From Lepeophtheirus salmonis (lineage: Eukaryota; Arthropoda; Copepoda; Siphonostomatoida; Caligidae): DNA of 64,000 bases. Each line of letters starts with the position of its first letter. The first letter of the stretch is position 1. The notes below the pieces were generated by a model. It worked only from the letters and a program-made list of their open reading frames with translations, did not search any database and was not told the origin of the DNA. The stretch is from the NCBI RefSeq assembly GCF_016086655.4, contig NC_052132.2:13332805-13396804 (forward strand), read 5' to 3'. Positions 10,418-20,774 of the stretch are shown one piece after another. The position numbers were made by a program, and so were the translations under genes.

Positions 10418-11118
10418 AAGGGATTATCAACCTTTTTTTTTTGTGATATACCTCTTGTAAAATATTTATTTTATTCAAGTACAACCATGAGTTCACAATT
10501 AATTTTTATATTCAGTGACAGGGGCGTCCATAGGAATATATTTTGGAAGGGGTATGGGGAAGGGTTTGGAATTTTTTGAAAGTAAATCCAAAAATTTAAA
10601 TTTTTTCGAAGAAAATTTCAGATATTAAATTTTTCAAAAAAGAATTTCAGAATATTAAATTTTTCGACAAAAATTTATAAAATCCATAGCAATTCTCAGA
10701 AAATTAAATTTCATGACAAAAAATTTCAAAAATCCATATCTATTCTCAAAAAATTAAGTTTAAAAAAAAAAATACAAAATATACAACCATTCTCTAAAAA
10801 ATATTAATATTAATTAATAAGATATTCAATTTTTTTGACAAAAATTAAGAAACCCATAGCTATTCAGAGAAAAATTATATTAAATTTTGTGTAAAATATA
10901 TTCCAACATGAAATTTTCTTGTAAAAAATATTCAAAAAAATGAAATTTTCTAGTAAAAACAAAAATTCCTTAATTTGGAGGGCTACAGCCCCTCCACACC
11001 ACCTCCTGCGGACGCCCCTGAGTGGTGTACCACTTGCAAAATATTTTTTTAATCAAAAGTACCCCCTGGAGTGCCTCCAAGGACCCCATGGGGTACATGT
11101 ACCCCCATTTGAGAGCCA
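10418..11118. mobile_element. hAT-like element with nested element
   Basis: Left end AAGGGATTATCAACCTTT; right end read inward TGGCTCTCAAATGGGGGTAC. Both resemble the hAT pattern CAGGGGTTCTCAAACTGG. Flanks CTTTAAAG (10410-10417) and CTCTAAAG (11119-11126) match 7 of 8, as expected for a hAT 8-bp target duplication. The body carries a direct repeat: 10442-10484 and 11022-11064 (TGTAAAATATTT.../TGCAAAATATTT...). Between those copies sits another element (10519-11020). No coding sequence. Confidence 0.5.
10519..11020. mobile_element. CAGGGGCGTCC-ended MITE, nested
   Basis: Starts CAGGGGCGTCCATAGG and ends CCTGCGGACGCCCCTG, a near-perfect 16-bp terminal inverted repeat. The interior is repetitive AAATTTTTCGAAAAA-like A/T sequence, ending in GGAGGGCTACAGCCCCTCC. 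Relatives: 28303-28568, 38221-38342 (partial), 54320-54775, 60078-60331 and 62250-62500. Non-coding. Confidence 0.65.
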
Positions 11119-11129
11119 CTCTAAAGTGT

Positions 11130-12145
11130 AGTTTACTTCCCATTAATGAGATTTTAGTTTTTCAGTCGGAAAAGTCTTGAACCACCAAATATCTTTTCGT
11201 ACAGGAACACATCAAATGAATTATGATTTGTATTAAATACATACATCATTCATAGTGTTACCATAAGAATTAACTGTGAAAGTTAAAAAAGTTTAATTTT
11301 TAGATTTTTTGCAAAAAAAATTCCCCCCTCCCCCAAAAAATACATATAATCTTGCGGACCCCCCTGTAGGGGCTTTCACAGATTCGATATAAAGGATTTA
11401 TTCATTATTGATTCATTCAGATTGTCACTTTAATCATTAAGTGATTTATTGACTGTTTCTCTTCTATATATATTTTTTCGATTACTAATTTATATATTTA
11501 ATTAATCATTAGACAGCTGTCATGATTTTTGTTCTAATAGCAGTTTGAGCCAATTTTTGAAAAATCCTTTTAACGAAAGGAATCATCTATTAATTAATGA
11601 ACACTTGAACATTGCTATTCCTCGAAAGAGATAATATGTACTTTATCCTTATAAAATGGGAATCATAACTACTTAGTATCAAATATATTAATTATTTTTT
11701 TTTCGGCAAAGTGTTTTATCCAAAAAAATCCAAAAATAAAAATAAATTTTTTTTGAAAAAAATTAGAAAATTAAATATTATTGATCAAAAATTTCGAATA
11801 TTAAATGTTTAGTAAAAATGCAAAAATTTCATTATTTTTCTTGGTATATACAATAAAGATAACTTTGTGACATAGTTTTATTTAATTATGTGTTATGATC
11901 TTTTTGAATGTACATATTATATTATGACCTGCAAATGTGGCTGTATATTTACTATAATATATGTATTGTAGGATTGCATAATTGGTTCACTTTAGTTGAG
12001 TCGCATTAAAAGCATGTAGAGCCTACATAATTGATATAGCTTGATTTCTTCAATGTCTAATCTTGATTTCATCTAAATTGCTTGTTTAATAAAAGTTTGA
12101 GAAAGGAAAGTGTGCAATTGATTCTATTATAGATACTATGTTCTA
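11130..12145. other. no gene recognised
   Basis: AT-rich. GCGGACCCCCCTGTAGGGG at 11354-11372 looks like a solitary degraded end of the CAGGGGCGTCC family. Confidence 0.35.
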
Positions 12146-12149
12146 CAGG

Positions 12150-12870
12150 GTGTTACTATCAAATCAGCGCATTTTTCAAAACAATCACTGAGGCCACATT
12201 TATGTGCGGATTTACTTGAAAATTAGGTAGAACTGTACATAAGATGAGAAAGAGCTCTTTTGATGTATCTCCTTCCAACATGAATCACAAAATAGTTATG
12301 GAAGGAGTAGAAGACGTTGACATGGTAGTTCCTTGGGATGTTAGTCTTTGTCTCCTTGACGGATGCATTCAGAGAGTGCTTAAGGGCATGAAATTCAACG
12401 TAGCCCCAAACAAAATAATACATCAGATCCAAACTGTTGGGGGCCTTATTCCCTTCACAATTGAAGTCATAGCAGTGCTCACTCAGGCACATCAGTGATC
12501 TATCTGTCTGAGACATAACAAGGTGCTGAGTATAGTCACATTTGAGAACCTCTGATTTGAAATCTCCATGTTGTTGTCCATAAAAGTCATTGTCACGGTG
12601 CAACGCCGTTCCTCTTCTGTAAATTTCATCTGCTGCAGTTGTCGCCATGATGTCCAAAGTTTCACTCAAGTTTGTTGGTAAAATTCTAACTGAAAAATAA
12701 AAAAAAGCAAAAACACTATCAGATAACTGTTAAACGCCAGCGCACGCAAGCTCCGAATTGTTCTTAACTCTATATAGTAATGGTGAATTCTGATATAATT
12801 CAGGAGGTCACACTACGACCTGTATACTGAGCTAAATGTGGCCTCCCAAAAAGTTTCTATTTGGGTGAAG
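12150..12870 (-). mobile_element. mariner element with shared AGGCCACATTT ends
   Basis: Holds the minus-strand transposase remnant 12223-12669. The left end (TGTTACTATCAAATCAGCGC ... GAGGCCACATTTA) is shared with 53365-53450 and, inverted, with 44475-44580. On the right, TAAATGTGGCCTC at 12834-12846 is the inverted counterpart of the subterminal GAGGCCACATTTA. Confidence 0.5.
12223..12669 (-). pseudogene. mariner-like transposase, open but truncated (148 codons)
   Basis: The minus strand stays open for 148 codons. Residues ~75-95 read NSLDLMYYFVWGYVEFHALK, the S-P-D-L-N-P-x-D-Y-F-V-W block around the third catalytic acid, here with P->L, N-P->M-Y changes. The C-terminal part VGRRYIKRALSHL corresponds to the arginine-rich tail. 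The N-terminal ~75 residues (MSETLDIMATTAADEIYRRG...) do not look like an intact HTH. The first two catalytic acids are missing, so it cannot be active. The lineage matches the minus fragment at 53365-53565 (HAIKDSLIAYIQET versus HALKHSLNASVKET). Confidence 0.55.
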
Positions 12871-13540
12871 TTTCTACTGTCAAATAGGAGAAAACTAGGC
12901 ATTTTATATTAATAAAACACATAGTAATCATTATTCTATAACTCAATATTTCCTCCTCCTAAAAGAAAAAGAAAATGGACCTCAAATCGGTTGGTTAATA
13001 CGGCCAATTCTCCTTAATTTTACGATTATTTCTACTTGATAACACTATGAAACAAAATGAAGGTTTTGGAGCACCCACAAGCTGATTTCGATATGAAAGA
13101 ACTATATAGATGAAAATAATAGTAAATATAAATTGATACAAACATTTCAGCATTTGAAAAATGAATTATTTATGAATTTATTTTGATTACAATTAATAAA
13201 AAATGTATATAATCGCCAAAAAATCGAATAATTTGATGTATCTTAATTAGAAGCTAATTTTTTAAATATTTTTTTCTCAAATGCATTTTATTCTAGCTAA
13301 AGCTTCAGAATAGACCTTACATTTCAATTAAAAAACATAGCCTTTAAAAAAGGTCGTTTTTGATTGATTTTTGGCCAATTTAGTTTTTAATATTTATTAA
13401 GGAATTTTGGTAAAATAAGCTGCTTAGGTTGCGTTGAATAAAGATTACAATACTATTACAGGGAAAAAATTAAACTGTTTATGAGGTTTTAACTAATAAT
13501 AATACATATATACCAATATAATTAATAACTTAGATGTAAG
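12871..13540. other. no gene recognised
   Basis: AT-rich spacer between two mariner remnants. Confidence 0.3.
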
Positions 13541-13544
13541 GTAA

Positions 13545-13990
13545 TTAAAACAAGTTTATAGATGCCTCCTCAGTGCTGGTTGACAGTATCCTTGAGGTTG
13601 TTGATATTTGGGTGACGGACTGTGCAGACCTTGGACTCAAAATGCACTCAAAAAAGTGAAGTCCAATGGGTTGGCATCTGGTGAGTAGGAGGCCACATTT
13701 TCTTTGGCTAGAAAGGCACGTTGTCCTCCAACCGCTTCTGGGCCTTTTTGGACGTGTGTGCAGGCGCACAAACCTGCTAGAAAACCACGTTCATGTCTGG
13801 GTTCATGTTAAAGATCCCCGACTGCTTTGCAATCTCCCTTGGTTTCTTGCTAGCTTCCAAAAGTGTGCGGACCGAAATTCGTTGGTCACTCTCAGATGGT
13901 ATTTTCTCGGCTTCTAAGACACTTAGGAAGGTATATATATATATTTTTTTTGTATTTGACCGGAACAATTCTATCACATTCACAAAAACC
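13545..13990 (-). pseudogene. mariner transposase, HTH fused to catalytic C-half by deletion
   Basis: Minus strand from ~13920: RISVRTLLEASKKPREIAKQ is the N-terminal HTH (I-R-x-L-L-x-A-x-x-K-P-x-E-I-A-K). It runs directly into FNMNPDMNVVF, CAPAHTSKKAQKRLEDN (second-aspartate block) and, in another frame, ASYSPDANPLDFTF (S-P-D-A-N-P-L-D-F). Roughly half the protein between HTH and second aspartate is deleted. The S-P-D-A-N-P-L-D-F form and following sequence relate it to the remnants at 14801-15240, 36200-37015, 43609-44423 and 48076-49680. Confidence 0.6.
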
Positions 13991-14279
13991 TTGATTTATG
14001 TAGCAAAAACGAAGTGTAAAGATTTTTTCGATGCACCTTGCAATTTCTTCTCTCCTCCTTGATGGATTCCAGGATAAAGGATATTACTTTCAAATTTATG
14101 TATCTTGTACATTTTATAAACTAATTAAGACTGCTGGATATGTAGCTAGAAAAGTCATGGACAGATAACTAATTAATTTATAACTTTTTACAATTTCTCA
14201 AAGTAGCCTTGAAGTCATCAATAAATAACAACAAGTGGACATTGGATGATTTTATTTTGATTTAATTTTTTTCTATCTC

Positions 14280-14585
14280 GAAGTTGGAGCTCCAATACAT
14301 ACAAGCATTCTTTGCTAAGTATGGCTTAAAGCAAAAATTCCTTCTTATGAAAAATCTATGTGGCCCCTTTTGAGTCTAGATCTGAACCTATCGACTACTT
14401 TGTATAGGGTTATCTCGATTCAAATGTAAAACTGGTCAATATTCAATTTGGAAGATATCCGTGCTGTAATTGAGACAGAATGGGCCAAAGGTACACAAAA
14501 CTATGTTGCGTGCAGCGTGGGTGACATTTCAATCTCTTCTAAGGGAAGTTGTTGATAAACGAGGCTGATATACCGAATAAAATAT
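14280..14585 (+). pseudogene. mariner transposase C-terminal half
   Basis: The plus strand reads GAPIHTSILC, a stop, VWLKAKIPSYEKSMWPLLSL then DLNLSTTL: G-A-P-x-H-T (second acid) and a degraded W-P-x-x-S-P-D-L-N-P block. In a shifted frame it continues DIRAVIETEWAKGTQNYVAC, the helical region N-terminal to the usual basic tail. N-terminal half absent; stops and frameshifts present. Different lineage from its neighbours at 13545 and 14801. Confidence 0.6.
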
Positions 14586-14800
14586 AGTTCAAAGTTCAAT
14601 AAATTTTATTGAAATGTATATTTTTAGTGTTTTCTCTGCCATTAGCCTACCTACCACTGAATTAATAAAACAAATTAAGAGGTTTAAAACTTATGGTCAA
14701 ACATGTATCTGTGATGATACTAAATTAAGTTATTTTATGGTTCGATATAAATGACCTATATGGAATTATTCAAAACTATAAACATAATAAGTTGTTCCTA

Positions 14801-15240
14801 CGAGGTGTAGCGGCTGGTCCACTGAAATCTGAACACTTACTATTTTAATAATGAATGAAGGTTGAGTGATTGAAATTAATTCATATTTCGATATATATTA
14901 AAGCACAAACAATTTGTTACAAAAAAAAAAAAACTTGAGCTCTGTGGCTTACTTACAATTCGAGAAAAAGACAATTGAACGTGATCGACGAATTTTTATT
15001 CGTACATTCCAAGCAGTTGAGCGTTTCCCGGACGTTGTAGAGGAAGAAGGACTCTGTCAAAAAGGCCTAACTAGATCTGATGAGTTAAAGAAAACAGTGC
15101 ATGCCAATCCCCTCAAGTCCGTGAGAGCCCATGCCCGAGATCTTGGGGTTTCACACCAGACTGTCCAGAGATCTATTAAAAAAATGAGTGGAAAGAGCCT
15201 TGTGAGGTCGGAGAGGCCACTTTTTGATGCTATAATTTTT
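14801..15240 (+). pseudogene. mariner (SPDANP lineage) 5' end and N-terminal domain
   Basis: The terminal repeat CGGCTGGTCCACTGAAATCT GAACAC (14811-14836) matches, inverted, the right ends of the copies at 43609-44423 and 48076-49680. The transposase N-terminus reads RRIFIRTFQAVERFPDV, EEEGLCQKGLTRSDELKKTV and ANPLKSVRAHARDLGVSHQT, then IKKMSGKSLVRSERPLF. This is the second HTH (x-L-x-V-S-x-x-T-V-x-R) and linker (K-S-L-V-R-x-E-R-P-L) of a Tc1/mariner transposase. It breaks off at about 15235 before the catalytic core. The poly-A run at 14921-14933 is in the leader. Confidence 0.65.
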
Positions 15241-16010
15241 ACTTATTTAAATGCAACAAATCGTTATGATCGTCACTACCTAAACTTAAGACACGGCACA
15301 TAATGAAGTTGGATTGATATTTCTTTCATTTCAAAGTCATTTTGATAATCTATTATGACGGTAAGTTCAACTTTTACTTCGTGATATTTTTTTTTACATC
15401 ATATTTAGTTATGGATCTTTAATTGGAATAACTCATGATTACATTGATCACTTGATGTAGAGTTATTCACCATAAAGTAACATGAGAAAAAAACTTAGGA
15501 TTTCTTATTTAATTCCATAATTATTATTTTTATTTGAAAATCCTATCATGTATTGCTACGACATCTTGATAGTTTCAAGCAATTGAATTGATCATGAAAC
15601 ATAAAATAGTCCTTGTTGGTTCATTGTATAATATAAATGGAACTACTTTATCCTTTTCATTTTATTTTTCATATCTTGCTTTAGAATAATTGAATGTTCC
15701 TTTCGATATTGCACTTGATTCCTATATCAGGAGAGACAGTTTTTTTTTGACATAGTTGGCAGATATAACATTTTAAAGAGTGATTTCACTTTGTCTTGTA
15801 GATATACAATTGCTATCTTCTCATCCCATTTGCTCAGAGAAACACCAAACCTAAAAAAGTTGTTAAAACAAACCTCTTGCCACCCCTACATCCCCCATTA
15901 TCTTTGGCTGTTCTCTTTGCTTGGAGTCATACATATGATTCTTTTGTTTAAGTACCTATATATATATTTTTTTTTATGAGTGTTTTTCATAGTATATTGT
16001 TCTCGAATAA
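15241..16010. other. no gene recognised
   Basis: AT-rich; TA microsatellite at about 15957-15966. Confidence 0.3.
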
Positions 16011-16970
16011 ACTATGGATGACCTAGATATGCATCCTCGTGAGGATTCCTCCAATATTGACGATTTAGATTTATCATTTTGGGATGATGATGAAAATATT
16101 TAGGCCTATAACGTTGAAGCCGTCAAAAAGCGTGGTTTCTGTAAAAGAGACCGTGGCTTTGGGATCAGAATGATTTTGACGAGGGAACCTTTCCTTGGTT
16201 CCTTCAATTTATCCTAGCAAATTTAAAGAAGGGTACACAGGAAGGTGGAGAAGGATCTCCTGCTATCAGAGGAGAACAATCTGGTAGCAAGATAATCAAT
16301 TTTAAATGCAAAGAGTATTCCATTAACCTGTTAAAAAACGAAGTTTTTTCTCCAGAGTATCTGTATGGATCTCAATTCAAGGACTTTATTGAAGGTAAAT
16401 ACTGCTTAGTGAAGGGTCAGCATGATATGATAGCTAAAGATCCACCATTTTTCGAAGAATGATATGTGTTCGGGATGCTCGATAAGATCCACCATTTTTC
16501 GAGGTTAAGTTTGAGGCCAGTACTCGCGGCCATGGAAATTATAAAAGAACTACATAAGACCTATATAATTACCTTATATAGATATTTTGAAAAAGGAAAT
16601 AAAGATGACGGAGGAATCGAGGATTTATATTTGGAATTTCCTTAAATGTTCCAGGAGGATGGAGACGCTGATTAAGGGTACTAAGATTGGAACACTCTTT
16701 TTGGGACTGAGGGATCCCATAAAGAGGTATCTGGCTAGGGAACCTTCGGCACTGGATAAGGAGCTGAAGTTCCTGTTATCTGCCGAGATCATTAAGGCAG
16801 TAGTGGAAGCAGCAAGGGCTGATAAGGTGTTTTCAAACAGGGTTTTAAGCCAGTGTCTTTGCCATTACCAAAGAGGAGACAAGATTCTAATGATAAGCCC
16901 AATTTAGAGCTTCGGGTAGTAACGCCTGGCCGTGAGGACAAAATCCTTCTAAAAGAGGTAGGTGTATTTT
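16011..16970 (+). pseudogene. decayed coding region of unknown identity
   Basis: Not recognised. ATG at 16014 opens an acidic segment (MDDLDMHPREDSSNIDDLDL then SFWDDDEN) ending in a stop. A second frame is open from ~16145 to 16462: WDQNDFDEGTFPWFLQFILA, NLKKGTQEGGEGSPAIRGEQ, EYSINLLKNEVFSPEYLYGS, KDFIEGKYCLVKGQHDMIAK. A third (16587-16907) includes DPIKRYLAREPSALDKELKF and EIIKAVVEAARADKVFSNRV. In a shifted frame the end reads KPVSLPLPKRRQDSNDKPNL and EDKILLKE up to a possible splice donor at ~16956. Composition is more GC-rich and protein-like than the flanks. It could be an old transposon or gag-like gene, or a host pseudogene. Confidence 0.35.
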
Positions 16971-17695
16971 AAATTCTCATACTTATCAGGAGTTAGTTCA
17001 TGTTTTAGAACCAGAATTACTGTATATGTGCTATGAATGATTGAGCGTTAAACTTAATCTCAATTTTCATGAAATGGGTACGATCCTGTTGGGTGCAGCT
17101 GGGCGTACAAGTTTATTTTATGATAATTCGAGTTTAGTATCAGATAGTTCCTTTATTTTGAACATAATCATTGAAGGTTATAGGTTATAGTTTTATCAGG
17201 GGGACACATCAATCCTTTTTTTCATGGAAACCCACGGCAAGGGGATGAAGATCAAAAGGCAGTTGATAAAGAGATAGATGATATGTTACTTATGCTGCTA
17301 TTGAAGAAGTAAACTCAAACTCGTAACAGGCACAAGTAGCGTCTGGGGTGTTTGCTATTAGGAAAAAAGAAATTTAAAGGATTTGAATAAATTTTTAGTT
17401 AAATCCAAGTTTAAAAATGAATCTGTCCATTCTTTGAAACTTTGGATGAGTTTGAACTACGAGTAGTTTTGCTAAGCATTGAATATATTGATATTTCTGT
17501 TGTTTTCTTTATAAAAAGTGTGTGTCTTCCTATGGCCAACCCTCCCATTGCCAGCTTTCCTAGATCCTGCAAGTACATTCCAGGGCCAGTATTGGGACTT
17601 GAAGATCTTGATGATATTTTCGCTGGTGGGCCATATGATACCTCAAAAGTAATTTGAGAACCAGTGTGCTACATTGTTATACTGATTATAGGATT
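16971..17695. other. sparse coding-like fragment, unrecognised
   Basis: One stretch (17515-17657, +) reads VCLPMANPPIASFPRSCKYI PGPVLGLEDLDDIFAGGPYD and then a stop. It looks protein-like but I cannot assign it. It may be a further exon of the unknown region upstream. Confidence 0.25.
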
Positions 17696-17696
17696 A

Positions 17697-17971
17697 TACA
17701 AGATTAATAGAAATATAAGGTAATATACAATAATGCTATTCCAACTAATGTTTGACTTCCACCACCTTTTTTTACAGTGACGTCATAGAGAATAAATGAT
17801 AGTAAGAGTAGCTATATATTGCGGTTACCGTTACCGATAGAGTACCGCTGCTATGTTCTATTACATCAAAATTCTTCTGTCTTGTTTAGCAGTCGGTACG
17901 ATACATCAAATGGAAAACTCTAGCAAGCCCGATTACATGATGGTCTAACCTTGTATTTCTATTTACCTTGG
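17697..17971. mobile_element. MITE with TGACGTCA motif, copy 1
   Basis: Ends AAGATTAATAGAAATATAAGG ... CTTGTATTTCTATTTACCTT form an inverted repeat. The right half (GCAGTCGGTACGATACATCA through GATTACATGATGGTCTAACC) is nearly identical to 53269-53351. Carries TGACGTCA at 17778-17785. One internal monomer rather than two. Confidence 0.6.
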
Positions 17972-18477
17972 GATTATACTACTCCAATACAACATATATA
18001 AAATCTGAAATTGACCTTCAGTGATGAATAAAAAACAATTTATCATAATTTGGCCTTTTACATACATGTATATACCTTAAATGGTTACATTAAAACAATG
18101 AATGTGTGTTCGTTATTTTATGTATGAATCCACGTCATTTTTAGAATAATGATAATGAAAATCAATGTAAGTAAATCAAAATGTGTACTCCACGCTCCTT
18201 ATCAAGGAGATCATTTCATTAAGTACTAAAATATACAATGTACATACTTCTTTTAAATCAAACTTGCATAATATATTGGTTTCCTATACTCTCCCGAATT
18301 CTGACTATAGGTGGATTCGGTCTATGCACAAGCCCAAAGCCCCCCGTCCGTATTTCCTTTTATTAATCCCGAAAAGCACGTTATTTTCCTCAATTTGACA
18401 CCTTATGAAAAATATGCTGAAGATGACGTTATTGGTTATTTGTAAGGACTACACTTACAAAATAGAAGAGATTAAAC
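17972..18477. other. no clear gene
   Basis: Includes a 71-codon frame (18183-18398) without recognisable domain; possibly decayed hAT coding sequence, given the hAT remnant that follows. Confidence 0.25.
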
Positions 18478-18897
18478 TATCCTGGACCCAAGGTTTAAAG
18501 GCAGATTATATGGTGAGGAGGAAGAACTAATTTCAGAATTAATCAAACTGTATGAAAATGAGTATATAAGATTTCAAATTACAGATGAAATCTCTGTCTC
18601 AAATACTTGATATGAATCTTTAAGTTTTGTAGAATTTTTTTGTCTGATAATTGAACTCCCAGGAGAGAAAGCAAATTTCAAAATCCCGTTGTCCGAAATT
18701 GAAAAATTACTTTGACATTCCACTACAGCCTAGAACTTCAAATCCTCTATGGAACAAGATTTCCTTTAATTTTTGCCTTATTAGGAAATATTTGTCAATA
18801 CCAGCAGCCTTTGTTCCCTCAGAAGGAGTGTTCTCTATTGGATCGTATTTTTATGACTGATTTCGTACCGAGTTATATTAAACAACTAAAATGAATA
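18478..18897 (+). pseudogene. hAT transposase C-terminus (dimerisation domain)
   Basis: The plus strand reads ILDPRFKGRLYGEEEELISE (L-D-P-R-F-K, conserved before the hAT dimerisation region) to a stop at ~18610. After a frameshift, 18651-18860 reads FDIPLQPRTSNPLWNKISFN then IRKYLSIPAAFVPSEGVFS. P-L-x-x-R-x-x-x-N-P-L-x-W and A-R-K-Y-L-x-I-P-A-x-x-V-P-S-E-R-x-F-S are the hallmarks of the hAT C-terminal domain; here E-R is E-G. The spacing suits a ZBED-like hAT. The zinc finger and catalytic residues are not found upstream. Confidence 0.7.
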
Positions 18898-19313
18898 ATC
18901 AACTGCCCTCCAATAACATAAATAGAAAAAATAGACGTCCTTGTAAGATTGAAAAGTCATAAGCACATGGAAATAAGTTGATCAATATGTAAAGCTTCAA
19001 ATTCTTTTTATTAAACTGATTCTGTTTTATTTGAATTGATGAAATCGTTATTACATGTTGATATTTTTAATACATTTAGCTTTTATGAATAAATATTGGA
19101 ATGAAAACCTTTATTGTATGGATTCTCATATTTTGGCCCAAAGACCGATATTTTCTACCCACCACTAATAATGACTAATATCATTTTCCTCTGCAAAAAA
19201 AAAAAAATAATAATAATAATGTGGACGAAGGATGGGGCTGGGCTGGCTTTCATCAATTGGTCACCTCCGGCTTACTTATTGCTTAATTACTTATATAACT
19301 AGGTTTATTTTAT
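18898..19313. other. no gene recognised
   Basis: Contains an A12/TAA microsatellite at about 19196-19219. Confidence 0.3.
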
Positions 19314-19655
19314 ATACGAGGGATGTTGGAAAAGTTTCCGACTTCAAAGTGAATATGACAGCAGCCGTAAATAAAAGCAGTCATGTCTATCTAGCATCTG
19401 TAAACAGTTAGTCACCAAAGTTTCAGACAATTTGGGCGCACAGTTGTTATTTAACAGTCGTTTCAGTGAGTTAATTTGAATGTGTATGGGAAAATCAAAA
19501 AAAAAATCTTGATTTTTAATTTTATTTTTAACTCTACACACTTCCCCCAGCAAAGTTACATGCAGGACGGATTGCAGAGATGGGCGGATTACTGGTATTA
19601 GTTTGTAGAGTTACAAGGAGATTATGTTCAACTCACTCAAACGAGAGTAACATAA
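19314..19655 (+). pseudogene. mariner element (MEKI lineage), second deleted copy
   Basis: The left inverted repeat TACGAGGGATGTTGGAAAAG begins at 19314, and TTTCCGACTTCAAAG follows. The leader matches the copy at 3390-3536. After a deletion the C-terminal code appears at 19559-19645: YMQDGLQRWADYWY, a stop, FVELQGDYVQLTQTRVT. This is Y-x-x-D-G-L-Q-R-W ... L-Q-G-D-Y-V, the end of the family protein. HTH and catalytic domains are deleted at almost the same place as in the first copy. The reverse open frame over 19344-19553 is antisense leader. Confidence 0.6.
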
Positions 19656-20774
19656 TAACTGCGCATCCTAAATGGTGGAAACTCTGGTGAGTAACTGTTA
19701 ACAGATAACTAGCTTTTATTTAGGAGTGCTGCCATCTACACATTGAGGTTGTCAAACCATCTTCGTATATGCTAGTAGAGGGTACCTCCGTGTCGGGGCT
19801 GAATAGAAACAAAGAATGAAGGTAGAAGAAAAGAGACAGAGGGAGAAGAGAAGAGGGAAAAGGCAGAGAGAAGGAGTGAGGTATAGAAAGAAAGAAAGAA
19901 AAGTAGATTTATTTTGGTCATAAACAGCCTCTTAATGAACTCAGAGGCCCAAAAAAATATCATAACAACATGCTTTTTATTTTATACGTCTAATTGCTCA
20001 ATTTCAGTGAGGTGTTTACCTAAATGAAAAGACCGTTAGAGAGTTATACTATTTTCGTCGCCAAAGCACCAAGGAGTAGCCGAGTAAATAAGAGTTACGG
20101 AATATAGAGGAATGAGTTTTAGATGGTGAATTAAAACAAACATTCAGTTTATTTGTTAAATGGTAAGAGATTTACTAAAGAGGAGAGTAAAAGGTATGGA
20201 TGGAAGATCGTACGTTTGTGATTAATACCAGGTAAGAGATAAAGAATGTACATTGATGAAATAATGGGGTGTTAAAATAAAAGGGTTTAATATAATGAAT
20301 TGTACAATTAGGACTTATAATAGCTACCAACGCCACTGCTTAGGACAATAATAAACTGACTTTGCCAAAGTTTGAGGCATCTCAAAAACTCTTTGGTATG
20401 ACACAGGCCATTTTAATATGAAAAACGGGGTTTTTATCTAGAAATTGACCATTTTAAAGACTCTTGTACTGTTTCGAATATGATGATGCTATGAGTCACA
20501 AATTGTACTTTTTATATTTTTAGTGTATGATTTATTTGTGGTTTTTTTCTTTTATCAAAGATAACGCTTTGCGGTGTTATCTTTCAATAAACTGGGAAAT
20601 TGCAAATCATTGAGCAATCTTAAACTCTTTAAATGATTTGAAACAAGTTGTACAATTTTTTATGATGAAATAAGTACTAAAATATATATAGAAAGTACCA
20701 TTTTTGGCAGATATCATCATAAAACATTAAGATCTGAACTTTTTTTTTGACGATACAAGTGGCTAAAAATGGTA
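19656..20774. other. no gene; purine-rich tract
   Basis: 19806-19906 is a ~100 base strand-asymmetric GA-rich run. The rest is AT-rich with no recognisable gene. Confidence 0.4.

Noticed and set aside
14062..14080. TTGATGGATTCCAGG match to the C-terminal code of the SPDANP mariner
   Set aside because: Too short and in the wrong place to call a separate remnant.
19772..19963. Frame rich in Ser, Leu and Phe resembling a membrane protein
   Set aside because: It is the translation of the complementary pyrimidine tract at 19806-19906, so hydrophobicity is a composition artefact.
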